A stretch of 64,000 nucleotides of DNA from Bryoerythrophyllum caledonicum. Taxonomy: Eukaryota; Streptophyta; Bryopsida; Pottiales; Pottiaceae. Location of the stretch: the NCBI GenBank assembly GCA_963971425.1, contig OZ020521.1:7643519-7707518 (forward strand), in the 5' to 3' direction. Shown here piece after piece: positions 29,101-41,798 of this stretch. Positions within the stretch are counted from its first letter, which is position 1; the number at the start of each line of letters is the position of its first letter. A program made the position numbers and the translations under genes. The notes beneath the pieces are model-generated. The model was not told where the DNA came from, made no database searches, and saw only the letters and a program-made list of their open reading frames with translations.

Positions 29101-32100
29101 TCACACCCGCTTAAATTCAACTGAACAAGTCTTTAAGGACTTGCACCCACTTAAATCCAAGTCTTTAAGTGACTTTAACTCCTTGATGTTCTTTGGAAGC
29201 TCCTTCAAGGACTCACACCTGCTTAGATCCAAGTAGGTGAGACACTTCAAATCCTTGATGCTCTCCGGAAGCTCTTTTAAGGACTTACATCCGCTTACAA
29301 TCAAGCATTCAAGAGACTTCAACTCCTTGATGCTCTCCGGAAGCTCTTTCAAGGACTTACACCCGCTCAAATCCAAGCCTTTAAGAGACTTTAACTCCTT
29401 GATGCTCTCCGGAAGCTCCATCAAGGACTCACACCCGCTTAGATTCAATTGAATAAGAGACTTCAATTCCTTGACGCTCTCTGGAAGCTCTTTCAAGGAC
29501 TTACACCTGCTCAGCTCCAAGCCTTTAAGAGACTTTAACTCCTTGATGCTCTCCGGAAGCTCCTTCAAAGACTTGCAGCCCTTTAGACCCAAGTAATTAA
29601 GAAATTCAAACTCCTTGAAGCTCTCTGGAAGCTCCTTCAAGGACTCACACCCCCTTAGATTCAATCGAATAAGAGACTTCAAACCCTTAATGCTCTCCGG
29701 AAGCTCTTTCAAAGACTTACACCCGCTTAAATCCAAGTCTTTAAGAGACTTTAACTCCTTGATGTTCTCCGGAAGCTCTTTCAAAGACTCACACCTGCTT
29801 AGATCCAAGTAAGTAAGACACTTCAAATCCTTGATGCTCTCCGGAAGCTCTTTCAAGAACTTGCACCCACTTACAATCAAGCATTCAAGAGACTTCAAAT
29901 CTTTGATGCTCTCTGGAAGCTCCTTCAAGGACTCACACCTCCTAAAATCCAAATAAGTAAGAGACTTTAATTCCTTGAAGTTCTTTGGAAGCTCCTCCAA
30001 GGACTTACACCCGTTTAGATTCAAGTAAGTAAGACACTTCAAATCCTTGATGCTCTTTGGAAGCTCCTTCAAGGACTCACAGTCGCTTACATTGAAGTGA
30101 GCAAGACACTTCAATTCTTTGATGCTCTCTGGAATCTCCTTCAAGGACTTACACCCACTAAGAGACAAGTACGTAAGAGATATTAAGCCCTTGATGCTAT
30201 TTGGAAGCTCCTTCAAGGACGTACAAAAACGTGCACTCAAACAAGTAAGAGACCTCAACTCTTTGATGCTCTCTGAAATCTCCACCAAGGACTCACACTC
30301 ACTAAGAAACAAGTGAGTAAGAGACTTCAACCCTTTGATGCTCTCTGGAAGCCGCTTCAAGGACTTACAGAAACTAAGATCTAAATACATTAAAGCCTCC
30401 AACTCCTTAATGCTCTCCGGAAGCTCCTCTAAAGACCACTCACTTAAATTGAGATATGATAAACGTGTCATACTAGAGAAGAAATTCCTAGGAAGTGACT
30501 TTGGGAATCTACTTCCATGGCCAAATGTCATTGGTGATAGCATGCATACTCGAATGTTGTGGCCCTCAACAAACAATTGTGGGTCAAAATCTAGTACATG
30601 GGCACCCATAAAAGACACCCTCTTTGTTGTCTCTCTAATTATGGGAAGTGTCTTCAATACTTTTCCTGTCTCAAATTGACATTCATATGCCCAGTCACCA
30701 AACTTAGCATCTCGTATGATGCGCATCGCAAGGTCTCGCAAAAGATCATGTATTTTGGCATGTTTTCCATCTTCATCAAGATCAATCAAAGATCGGTTTG
30801 TAGCGGTACTCAAGTTCATCCTCCCCGTATTCAATGTATCTTCGACATCACGTGATTCAAACAATTCCTCAGCCCGCCAGATGTGATATAATCGATCCAT
30901 TGGAACACAAAAATCTTCGGGGAAAGCCGCAAAGTATAAGAAACACTTCTTTGCCTCAACACTGAGTACGTCATAACTAAATTTCAAGCGATGGAAGAGT
31001 TCATCCTCTATTGTACCCACATTTGTCCAAGATTCTGCTAACTTCAAGCGACTCAAAGCATATTTCCAACTTCGTTCATCCTTCTTGTCCCATAGTGCCC
31101 TACCAATTATCTTCAAAGCCAATGGAAGCCCCTTGCATTCATTACAAATTTCCATGGCAATCTCATTCACTTCACGCGATGGAGGTACTATGCTAGGTTG
31201 GAATGCATGAAAGGAAAACAATTTCCAACTCTCTTCTTTTGATAGCGACTTAACTTCAATCCTTTCCATGGCTCTTGCTCGGTCTAGCACAGAATTATCC
31301 CATGTCGTGATCAATGTTATACACCCATCTCCTTTGCAAATGTCCAACCAATAAATCATCCCACAATTCTTCTCAGTGTTTCCCCACACGTCATCCAAAA
31401 TAATCAAAGCTCTTTTTCGCTTGAATGCTTCCATCAAGTAGGTACCTGATCTTCCAAATCTCTCTCTCTGATGTCTCTTTCAAAGACCCCACCATCGTTT
31501 AAGAACTTTCCCATCCTTTGATACACCAAGGCAATAGATACATGTTGTCCAATAGTTATCCACAAGATAGACCCTTCCCCATATTTCTTTAGAATTTGCT
31601 CATCATTGTTCACCATCTTTGCAAGCAATGTCTTACCAGCTCCACCTCTACCCTTCACACCAAAGGTTTTGGTAACACCTAGTGGCACCGAGAGGACTAA
31701 ATCCTTTAGTTTCTTGAATGGGTTGTTATCAAATGCCACAGTAAGGGATGGAACTTGTTGCATTTCAAAGGGTGGTTGTTGATCAACCACAAAAGATGTT
31801 GTAGACGAACAAGACACCTTACAATCAATCTCTTGAATAATGTTGAGTGTAACCAAGTGTACTTCTGACGAAAGCATTCCATAGATACAGTGATCAATAT
31901 TTTTTATCTTTGAAGATAAAGCAAACTTCTTCAAAAAAGAGCATCTAGAATCCTTGTCACAATTTTGCACGATGCTTTTTGCTTCCTCAAGAAGCATATG
32001 CAAATCTTTAAGCCAAGCTTGACATGTAACATTCTTAGGATCAACAGATTGTTGAACGCTACTCAACAGTGGCTTAACACCCTCCAAAGTGGCCAAAAGA

Positions 32101-32210
32101 TTTTTGCCATCACTTTGACAATGGTATGCTCTTTTGGCCAACAAAATTAGCTCATTGAGCACCAAACCCACAGCTGCCCCTCCTATCAACTCTGCCATGA
32201 TGCTCTGCAC
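29101..32210 (-). CDS. RPW8-like CC-NB-ARC-LRR immune receptor (frameshifted, possible pseudogene)
   Basis: Two minus-strand frames abut at 31434-31440. The first (32210-31434, 258 residues; a second Met at 32198 may be the start) has an RPW8/CC-R-like N-terminus, residues about 5-140 (MAELIGGAAVGLVLNEL..), then the P-loop GRGGAGKT at 187-194. The second (to 29101) has kinase-2 (LIILDDVW), GLPLAL, an RNBS-D-like CFLYFAAFPEDF, an MHD-type IHDLLRDLA, then LRRs of 24 residues. Such proteins are intracellular ATPase switches that trigger defence or cell death. At the joint the frame slips by one base with no usable intron. The gene is either a young pseudogene or the assembly lost one base. The array then ends in a premature stop after SGCKSLK. 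It has no introns, unlike its neighbours. Confidence 0.85.
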
Positions 32211-35200
32211 ATTTTGATAAATTCATCTTTGTCACAAAATTTCAATGAGGAAAGTCTAAAACACCTAATGCTTTTCATGGTGTTTAATTGGCCATAGTAA
32301 TCAATAAGCAATGAGAAGACTAAATGCAACTTACAAACACATAATCAATGAGGAACAACCGCCAAATCTAATGATATGTCTTCCATACCTGAGAGAAATG
32401 TATATGAAATTATTGGTGGTTACTTGCAAGATAATCCAAGTATTCCAAAGCTTTCTATCGTTGAAAATTGAAGTACACAACCCTGAAGCCTAAACCATAG
32501 GCTTGAAGAAACCTGCTCAAAACATAGTGCAATGGATTAGATGCAACACAACATCAACCCATGCACATTCAAAAGTACACGAGGAATATGAATCGGGCTA
32601 GTAAATGTGCCGACATTGATTCTAGAAGATTATATAGCAAATTTTGCAAAATCACAAGTGGTGGCACAAAAGTTCTGATCTAGTTTCTAGTGCCAACATC
32701 AAGTCTAGCAAAACACAACAGCCTTCACCAAATCACAAGTAAATAGCACTACATATTCCAATAATGAAAAGACAACAAGACATTGTATGTGCATTGGAGT
32801 CCATAATTGGGTGAGCATGTAGCCATGGTCATAGTTGTGACTCTTACCCTCTACCTACAAACCACTTCATCGTAGTTGTGAGCCACAATCTAACGTGCAA
32901 CACATCCACAACCCAAAATGCTAGAGCAAGTCACCCACGCCGTAACCACCTTTGCCACTTCATTGTAGTTGTGAGCCACAATCTAACGTGCAACACATCC
33001 ACAACCCAAAATGCTAGAGCAAGTCACCCACGCCGTAACCACCTTTGCACTTCATCCATAAGTAACACATCTATAACATGTATCTGCAACTTGACAAGAA
33101 AGCTCAAATACAATCAAAAGCTCTAATCTCCTACAAGTGAACGAACGAAGGGACTAACGACTCTCAGACTTCCGCAAGGGTTCAACCATTCCGCTCTTTA
33201 ACAACCCCCAAGTCGAGCACTACAAAGTTTCAAAAAACTAGCTATGCATGTGGATTATAAGCTTAAGCTTGCTAGTCTAGGTGGGCTCCGGATGAGATGC
33301 TAGTCGAAGACAAAGTACAGGCAATAAGTGACTGGACAAAGGTCAAAATGTGTTAAAGAGCAGAATGCCACAAGTGCATGCATGCATGAGCAGTACAAAT
33401 ACAAAGTGATAGTACCTGATTCAAAACACATGTCGCAGAAGCCATCCAGAGAGATCCGCAGACGCCCCTGCTCAAGATGTTCAGCTTGAAGCTCCAAAAA
33501 CACGGAGTATCAGAGTTCAGAGGTTCCTCCAAAAACATTTCTCCACTCATATGATAAATTCAACATGCCTAATGTTTAGAATTTAGAAATCATATCAAAA
33601 CTGAACTTCAAAGTTCAATTGCGCTTAAAATTTGCACTACAGATTAGTACTACAAGAGATTTATTTCACGTTTTTCCAACAAGGTGGCATTTTCAAATTA
33701 ATTATTGCATATTATGAACCTTGACATGTTACCTGAGGTGGACAATGTGGGAGGATAACTCATAAGGTTGGGAGGATTTGTAGGTGGTCAATTTGGAACT
33801 GTAACCAATTCAGGTACTTCTATTTTAGATGCATGCCATGTGCAACTTTCAGATAACTGCCACAATTTAAGAGAGGGATGAGCATTACCCGTACACTCAA
33901 CAAAGCGTCCACTGTCACCTCCTTTGTTGATGGAATAAAAAGCTAGGACCTCCCTACACCACCACAATCAAACAGTTTAGATAATGAAAAGATTGAGTAT
34001 ACTCTTGCTGAAACGGATTATTTTTTATTTTTTTATATCCATGTATTAGTTAGAATTTTGTTGATATCCTAGTCTAATACTTGGTCGATGACACCCATGT
34101 CGTGAAATGGAAATGGACAAGAAGACGATGTTGTAAGCCTAGGAAGGCAAAGGTACCTGATCAAGGAGAATAGATGTTGGAGAAGCGATCCAGCGCACGC
34201 TCTGCGACACACCAAGAACTTCTCTTAATCAGTGTGAAGCTCCAACTTCTCTGTGTACAGGCAACGGCAGGAGGACAGAGTATGAGAGAACTTAAGGTAC
34301 AAGACTACATAAGACAGGTTTTCCTCACACTGATGAAGCTCCTTCATATGCCAGTAAGATAGGAATCTGGTAGGAAGTGTGCCGAGAGGATGCGGAAAAT
34401 GAACCAGGTCCAAGGGGCTCCGCACACCAGTATGACATCTACGCAATACTCACATGATACTCGTGCCAGAAGCGGTCGCCTCGAACCCTGAAAAGCACAA
34501 GCCAACAACATCGCGCACAGACCAGTGAAGGGTGCGGTCTGTGGAACGAGAAGGTCTCTGGTCTACAGCGGATGTTGGATCAGTGTTCCAGCGCACGTAC
34601 GCTCGGCAACACAACAAGCCAACCTGTCCAACAAACAATCTGGCGCAGCTTGATGCTCCGAGTAGAGAGTAGTAGCGGCAATGGCTGCAACAAGGAGGAT
34701 CAGAGTTCGGAGTCTCAGGCTTCAAATGAAGCCACTGAAGGAGTAGATACAGCGCTCAGAGAACAAGGTCGAGAGAGACTACATTGTGAGCCAATTGCAG
34801 CACCTGCTCTGTACCGTAGTGGTCAAATAAGCATGTGACCGAATGCTTTCCAGTTCCCTACGTTGTGGTCGCTTTCGTACATAATTAACTCAAAATGGAG
34901 AGGTGATACCATGTAATACTTAGGTGATGTCCATTGTGTCCGAATCATTCTTTCGACATCAAAAAAATAATTCTTTCGACATAGAGGTGTTGCAAGCGAC
35001 CAACTGTACCTATGTATTACCACCTATACCACCCGTACCTATGTCGACACAGGTACGGTATTAACAATAGTTTTTCATCCTCTGAATGTCGTAATCAAGT
35101 TCACGTGCTTAGACCGCCACTGGCCACGCTGCAGACTTTTCAAGTCCTTGAATCCCACCCAGGTACAGTAACTTACAGTGTTCGTCACAATACATAGTCT

Positions 35201-35405
35201 CGAATTCTGCGTACAGTGGTCCAATTGTAGTTGAAGAACACTTGGCAACACAGAGTGCCAGAATCAGCGTCGAGGTGACATGAATCAGAAAAGATAGAAC
35301 AGCAGCCCTCCCAAAACCTGTGTTGTAGCCCATGCATGCCGAGCAGCCACGTTTGACACGATCCAGTGAGAGTAAATCTCTTCACGGAGACAGCTGAAAC
35401 CTTAA
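32211..35405. other. Region upstream of the NLR, no confident gene
   Basis: The first few hundred bases are presumably the NLR promoter. A 93-bp tandem duplication lies at 32868-33055. Around 33350-33550 (minus) and 34174-34840 the sequence is less AT-rich and contains exon-like frames, for example a minus frame with FLELQAEHLEQGRLRISLDG ending at a good donor (FES|GTACTATC), but no family is recognised. Confidence 0.35.
32868..33055 (+). repeat. 93-bp tandem duplication
   Basis: Two almost identical copies, e.g. GAGCCACAATCTAACGTGCA at 32879 and again 93 bp on. The near identity implies a recent duplication. Confidence 0.9.
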
Positions 35406-35787
35406 GAGCATCTCCACCCCTGGCAGGGAATTTCCCATGCCAGGGCGGAAAACTTCTGTGCATGGTAGGGATAGTCTGAAGGATGGCAGAGGTGATGTGC
35501 ACCCCATGAAAAATAAAAACGCCAGCCCGGGATATCAAAGCGACGCCGGAGATTCGGGAACACGGGACACAAACGTTGGGACGTGTGGCGAGATAGCAAT
35601 AGCCGGCTACAATGGCAAATTTTGATGTTGACCCGGCATACAATCGCCTTTTGCCGTCGTCCAGCGATCGCCACGTCAGCCTGGGGGACCGGGATGACGG
35701 AATGCTGCCCACGGTGAGCACCGTTTTCAAAAACCGGATGCCATTCCGGCGAATCTACCAGGGCACCGTGCCCCGGTGGAGATGCTC
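35406..35787. mobile_element. Tourist/PIF-Harbinger-type MITE
   Basis: A 382-bp unit with terminal inverted repeats GAGCATCTCCACC / GGTGGAGATGCTC, flanked on both sides by TAA (35403-35405 and 35788-35790). The TWA target duplication is the signature of PIF/Harbinger elements. The interior is GC-rich and carries no transposase. Confidence 0.8.
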
Positions 35788-35790
35788 TAA

Positions 35791-37045
35791 GGACATGGCC
35801 AGATGCTCTCGGGATATCCACATTGAACATTACTTCTCTGTCTCAAGTGCATCCATGGCTCATCAACGGTTCATCTCATTTTCGACCGGCCTCGAGTTCA
35901 TCGCGATTCCAGACTGACATCTTATTCAAGTTCCACGAAGAATATGAAGGAGCAAATTCACTAATTCATGGAATTAGGGTCGCCCTGGATGGAACTCAGT
36001 TCTAAATATTTATTTTAAAATATTTCTATGATGTTTTCTGTGTATTTGCAAGGTGTAAGTGTTATTTCCAAAATCTTGTAATTGTGTTGAACGTGATTTA
36101 ATGACACATGGCGTTTCAAATTCAGATTGTTATTGCATCTACTACATGTTTGAGTTAGAAAAGGTTATAGATTGAACTTAAAATGGTAGAAGATGCGTTC
36201 AAAGATAAGAGAGTTTGGTAAGAAAAAGAGTTGCTATGTTGCCTCATTGGGGACAATGGAACGGTATACTAGTTGGGGATGGGGAGGGGGCATGGGGATG
36301 GGGAGGGGGCATGGGGATGGGCGTTGGGGACGGGGAAAAAAAGTAAGTAGCTACATTGCCCTGTTGGAGACAACGGGTCAGTGTGTACTATTTTTGGATA
36401 ATTGTAACTAGAAAATCCCAATAGTATGCTATGGTCATGGAGATGTGTAGTTTTGGATCATTCCACTGGTGCAAGCTCATTAGTGGCGGCCTTAACTCAA
36501 CAGGCCGGTGCAATTTTGGGTCATGTATGGCATGTCTTTTGTCTTTTACTTACTTTCAGTTTGTAGAATTGGATAAGGGCGTCATAAAATTCCAACTGGA
36601 CTCAAGACAGTGCCACATACTCTACAACATATTTCAAGGCCTTGGGGTTTTGAGGATTTAAATTTTGTATCAAGTTGGCGCCTTTGAGATTAAATTTGAA
36701 ATACTGCTCGTTGAACTTCATTCCAAGTTCTTCATATTCCTACATAGTTCTCTTTGACAAACAATGTGATTTTCAACCCCATCTGACTTTAAAGAAGGTT
36801 TAGGGTTGCTCAACGTTAACGCTCAAAGTCCCTTCAATTGTGAGCTAAAATGAAGTCCATGCCTTGCAAGGTTGTTTAGATAGATGGAAGGGGCCCTTTA
36901 GTTGTCCCCAATGGACATGATGAGTAGATAAGGTCTTTTACAAGTGATGAAATCAAGTGGAAGAAGTTTTAAATTTTTTTACACATTATCATGAATATAT
37001 GAAAAAAACGATGGATTTGAATGATACTTATTTCACATTTTTCTA
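35791..37045. other. Intergenic, G-rich tract and small repeat
   Basis: Holds a copy of the short repeat of 21675-21763 (36004-36100) and a G-rich tract (36274-36336). No coding content recognised. Confidence 0.35.
36274..36336 (+). repeat. G-quadruplex-prone tract
   Basis: Two copies of a 19-bp unit (GGGGATGGGGAGGGGGCAT) followed by three more runs of three or four G. With many G-runs separated by 1-4 bases, the plus strand can form quadruplexes. Confidence 0.8.
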
Positions 37046-37175
37046 GTCTACCCTCAAAAGAGGGAAGTAGATCCATACCACTAATCTATGCCCGGCAGGT
37101 ATAGACATAGTGGCGGAATGAACAGAGACTTTATTCACGCCGGCCCCCAAATGGGGACCCGAAGTTCTTCTTCTT
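37046..37175 (+). mobile_element. Short TTC-tailed repeat module, copy 1
   Basis: About 130 bp: TCTACCCTC..GAGG.AAGTA, a 'ctaatc.atg.cc..gta.acat.g' hairpin, 'tagtgg.ggaa..aacagac', TTTATTCACG..GGCCCC, and a TTCTTCTTC end. Four other copies are at 41799-41926 (+), 43425-43510 (-), 44636-44715 (-) and 55165-55290 (-). This copy is a direct repeat of the module at the 3' end of the retroelement beyond it. Confidence 0.7.
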
Positions 37176-39461
37176 TCACATGTTTCCAACATGAAAACCT
37201 TTTCTAGCATACCCTATGCGTTGGCCGGGTTTGTACATAATGAATTCAAAATGGAGGGTGTCCAAAAAATTTGGAAAATATAAAATATTTGTCTAAGGTG
37301 ATACCCATATAATGCCAAGGTCATACCCTTGTAATATCTAGGCAATACTTGTGTAATCCCTAGGTGATACCCATTTTGTCCAAACCAATGCATCAAAAAA
37401 AAAGTTGATTCGTAGAGGGGGTGTCCGAACTAGACCAATGCATATGGTAATTTCAAAACCTACAATCCACATTGTTTGACTTGTGGAGCTATGCAACAAT
37501 CCTACCCATTGTTGCAAATGGCATTATTTGTGGTAGCAAAATGAGGGGGGTGCCAAAAAACTCCAAAGACTTAAGAAAATTTAGTTGCATGTGGTTCTCT
37601 ATCACCTATACACCCTTTTTACTCAAAACAGAAAGTCAAACATTTCTAAAAAGCACATTAAAAGATTTTCTAATTGGCCCCGCACTACTAGAACAAATTT
37701 GGTCAAACAAAATCCATAATCTCTCTAGACTCAAGTGACAGCTATCCTCTAAACTTTTACAAAAACTATTCTCGATAAACATCACCAACATAAAACAAAT
37801 TACACTCCCAAACAATACACCTTACGGAAAAAAATAACTGTATAATGTTTTATGGTGCTCCACCCAAACTTGTAAAAAGAGCGCTCAATATTGCTAAGCA
37901 ACCATTCTGCCACACCCCCTCATGCCTTTCTACAGGCCTTATCCCATGCCCCACTCATGCCCCACCTTGCACACTTAAAGAACCATACATCATTGATAGC
38001 TATGACATCCAACTTGGCGTTCGCTCCCCACCAAATCGCCCCCCCCCCCACTTTCTCCTTCCCACCACCATACATATTAAAAAAATCTTACTATATATCC
38101 TATCAACAACAGAAATAAGCAAACATAGAAAATATGTAGACTCTAACAAAATAAGCAAAAAAAGACACATCATACCAATGCGGTTGGCAACACGACAACA
38201 CCACCTATAGTAAATGGCTCATGCAAGGAAATATTTTTCCTTGGCACAATCGAAACGCCTCTCTCCATAACACCAAAATCCTCAAACCTTACTACCACAA
38301 AGTCCAATTCGACTTCTACCCAGAAATTATGAAACTACATCACCCCAAGAACAATTTAGAGATACAAGATTTATTACACCACCAATCAACATCCCTCTCC
38401 TCAATGTCTCCACGACTAAATGTAACCCCAAAATCCACATTTTTACACAAACAAACACAATACAAATACAACAAGATAATGCCTCCATATATGAAGGAAA
38501 GGATAGACATCCAATCACTATACTGGCTGCCAGATTATAATGGTTGTGGAACCAATATCATGACGCACTACAAACCCCCTTTACAATTGAACCAACACCT
38601 CAAACATTTGAAAGTGAAATTGTTTGGCTATACCGGAGATACAAATATTGCTTAACAAAAAATGACCACCTTAAACATGCACATTACACATTACCCGCTC
38701 CTATACTAGATTTTCTTATCACATATTTTAATATAACACAATTATACTTTTCATCCCCCATCACATGATCCACACAAATTTCAAAATTTTGTTCTCCGTT
38801 CGAACGGGATAAAATATTTGGCTCACATGGAAAGCATTTGACTATTGGTGGAACAGCATAGGCCTTGCACACCCCCACAATGACAAAAAAACACAATAAG
38901 CAATACATTGGGCGCGACTAGCAGCAAACAACGACTACAACCATACCACCACTATTATTATCACACCCAACACTAATTGGTACCAAAATTTTAATCCACA
39001 CTTGAGTCCATTTCCGGACTCCCATATCATCGCATTATTTGAAGTGGATTCAATGATGTAAATTTAACCTACTATACCACCAAAAATACAAAAACCCCAA
39101 CTTGAACCTTCAACCTTACCTATCCTTGCATAAATCATCAAAACCAAGAGATTGGCAACTTAGAACACTTCAATCAACTTACACTAATTGCAAAAAATAT
39201 AACCATTAATAATGTTTATACAGCAATTGTTCTACCCACATCCACACCAATCCATGTAAACCGCAATAAAAAAAATGGTGTAAGACCCCTCCCATAAATA
39301 CCTTCACTCCACTAATAAATGTGCCTCTTCCTCACTTCCCAACTACCAAACTCACACCCCTTTAAAATTTGACCTCAACTTTAGTTATTAAACAGACGGC
39401 TCCTTTAAAGAACCATCCGAAGTAAGTCCGAGCCATTGGCACCTGAAAAAAACCGGCTATG

Positions 39462-40203
39462 GAAGAAGAAGAAGAAGAAGAAGAAGAAGAAGAAGAAGAA
39501 GAAGAAGAAGAAGAAGAAGAAGAAGAAGAAGAAGAAGAAGAAGAAGAAGAAGAAGAAGAAGAAGAAGAAGAAGAAGAAGAAGAAGAAGAAGAAGAAGAAG
39601 AAGAAGAAGAAGAAGAAGAAGAAGAAGAAGAAGAAGAAGAAGAAGAAGAAGAAGAAGAAGAAGAAGAAGAAGAAGAAGAAGAAGAAGAAGAAGAAGAAGA
39701 AGAAGAAGAAGAAGAAGAAGAAGAAGAAGAAGAAGAAGAAGAAGAAGAAGAAGAAGAAGAAGAAGAAGAAGAAGAAGAAGAAGAAGAAGAAGAAGAAGAA
39801 GAAGAAGAAGAAGAAGAAGAAGAAGAAGAAGAAGAAGAAGAAGAAGAAGAAGAAGAAGAAGAAGAAGAAGAAGAAGAAGAAGAAGAAGAAGAAGAAGAAG
39901 AAGAAGAAGAAGAAGAAGAAGAAGAAGAAGAAGAAGAAGAAGAAGAAGAAGAAGAAGAAGAAGAAGAAGAAGAAGAAGAAGAAGAAGAAGAAGAAGAAGA
40001 AGAAGAAGAAGAAGAAGAAGAAGAAGAAGAAGAAGAAGAAGAAGAAGAAGAAGAAGAAGAAGAAGAAGAAGAAGAAGAAGAAGAAGAAGAAGAAGAAGAA
40101 GAAGAAGAAGAAGAAGAAGAAGAAGAAGAAGAAGAAGAAGAAGAAGAAGAAGAAGAAGAAGAAGAAGAAGAAGAAGAAGAAGAAGAAGAAGAAGAAGAAG
40201 AAG

Positions 40204-40253
<50 letters not shown>
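39462..40253 (+). repeat. Giant GAA microsatellite (248 units) plus 16 CAA units
   Basis: A perfect (GAA)248 from 39462 to 40205 continues as (CAA)16 to 40253 and two CGA units. I saw no interruption. Read on the minus strand it is (TTG)16(TTC)248, directly following the 5S-like head of a retroposon. Long GAA/TTC tracts of this size form triplexes and silence nearby genes in other eukaryotes. The long open frames of single amino acids across it are artefacts. Confidence 0.97.
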
Positions 40254-40347
40254 CGACGACATTCTTCGGAACCGGGCATGGGTTAAGGCGCTTAACTTCA
40301 GAGTTCTGATGGGATCTAGTGTAGTAGCCTTGGTATGACCGCATCAC
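39464..40347 (-). mobile_element. 5S-rRNA-headed retroposon (SINE-like) with TTC tail
   Basis: Minus strand from 40347: GGTGATGCGGTCATACC, GATCCCATCAGAACTC and GAAGTTAAGCG match, in order and spacing, the 5' about 60-65 nt of plant 5S rRNA including the box A of its internal Pol III promoter. A short non-5S stretch follows, then (TTG)16 and (TTC)248. The unit is flanked by a near-direct repeat (minus: CCATAGCGG before the head, CCATAGCCGG after the tail) and interrupts the RNase H reading frame between TGYG and YGIYNSS. Head with Pol III promoter, simple-repeat tail and target duplication are the marks of a SINE or retroposed 5S transcript. Confidence 0.75.
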
Positions 40348-41798
40348 CCGCTATGGAATATATAACTCCTCCAAAGAATTAAACTAGCCAAAAGACTACA
40401 TGGACTCCAAAATATTCTTAGAGCCAAAATGATCGCTATCCATAAAATCCTTAAGATAATTTCCATACAATATCCCAACAAACCGGTACACATTTTCATG
40501 GATAGCATAAATGTATTATACCTTCTAAACACACACATAAAACACTCAACTCCACACAATAGTCATCCAGACCAAACTATCCTACCTCCAAAATTGCACA
40601 CAAATCACCACTCTATAAAGTTAGAGCCCATGCTAACATCGAGTGCAATGAACAAGCTCACAAATTAGCAAAGGAAGGTAGAGAGAAAACCTACCGTGAT
40701 GCCAAATACTTCTACAAACACGCCTATGCCACCCCATATTACTTTCATAGATATGAATGGCCTTTTATTGACAAAACCCCCCAACAAAGGCCCTATAAGA
40801 TTCTTGGATAAATACCTCAAAAAATACAACCTCAAAAATATCTTGGAAATAATTACAAGGAAATTCCCCAATATTGATAAATGGACCAATAATACAAAGC
40901 TTGACAACAAATTATCCACCAACTTTTGGAAAAACCCCATAATCACGGACTCACAAAAAACAAGGCTAACCAAATTCCGCACCGGACTATATATGGGAAA
41001 CGCCTGTTAACAACTCTTCCTTGGCATATAGAGATCCCCCTCCATAACGTGCTCAACATGCAACTCTATAGACCCGGACACTTGGCTATACGTTTTACTC
41101 AAATGCCAAAACCGCCATATAGACTCCCTCATTGCCGAACACCACAACAAAGCAGTGTGGGCAATTTGTAAATTAATTGTGTCATTAAACAAATCTCTTT
41201 GCTTCATACTCATGAATGCCGGAAACTTTAATGACAACCCGCAAGAAAATACGATTCCTCCATGGTTATTACCATGCACATGCGGTACTCAAAGATGCCA
41301 TGGTAATGCAAGATTTAAACTGGACCTATTATGTGTTGAAGGGCTACCATACAAAGACTCCCCTCCAACCCACCTAGACCCAAATCTTACTATTCAATTT
41401 ATTGAATTCAAATATTGTATTGATAGATTTTCACCGGAAGCCATTCAAACAAAATAAATAAATACCAACCACTTGTCAATGATATTCAAGCACTCATATG
41501 GAAAATAGACCCCCTCATGTCATTACCGACGGTGCTAGAGCCACCACCTTTATCCCCTCAATGACAATCCTTGAAGAAACATTCAAAATCCATGACCTCA
41601 ATCACGACCACCTATACAAATGTTAACACCATCGCAATCCAACATGCTATGTCCATACACAAAAGGAAACTTGAAAACAACCAATCCATCCCGGACACGC
41701 TAGACCCCCCATGAAAACTTACTAAAACACTTCGTTGCATAAGCCTTCTTGATGCCATTTGTTCCTTGCTCTTGGTTACTTGTTATGTGTTACATAGT

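Noticed and set aside
28495-30679. Plus-strand open frames with repeated LSGSSFKDL motifs
   Set aside because: They are the antisense shadows of the LRR repeats; the minus strand has the recognisable NLR.
35185-35830. Minus-strand open frames of 181 and 142 codons
   Set aside because: They span the GC-rich MITE at 35406-35787 and have no recognisable protein content.
39362-40347. Five long open frames of nearly pure Glu, Lys, Ser, Phe or Leu
   Set aside because: They are produced by the GAA/TTC microsatellite in any frame and have no other protein content.
39464-40347. Cassandra-type TRIM (LTR element carrying 5S sequence)
   Set aside because: There are no paired LTRs, primer-binding site or polypurine tract, only a single 5S head with a simple-repeat tail.
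40261-40347. Functional 5S rRNA gene
   Set aside because: Only about half of the 5S sequence is present, with substitutions, and no downstream half or terminator.
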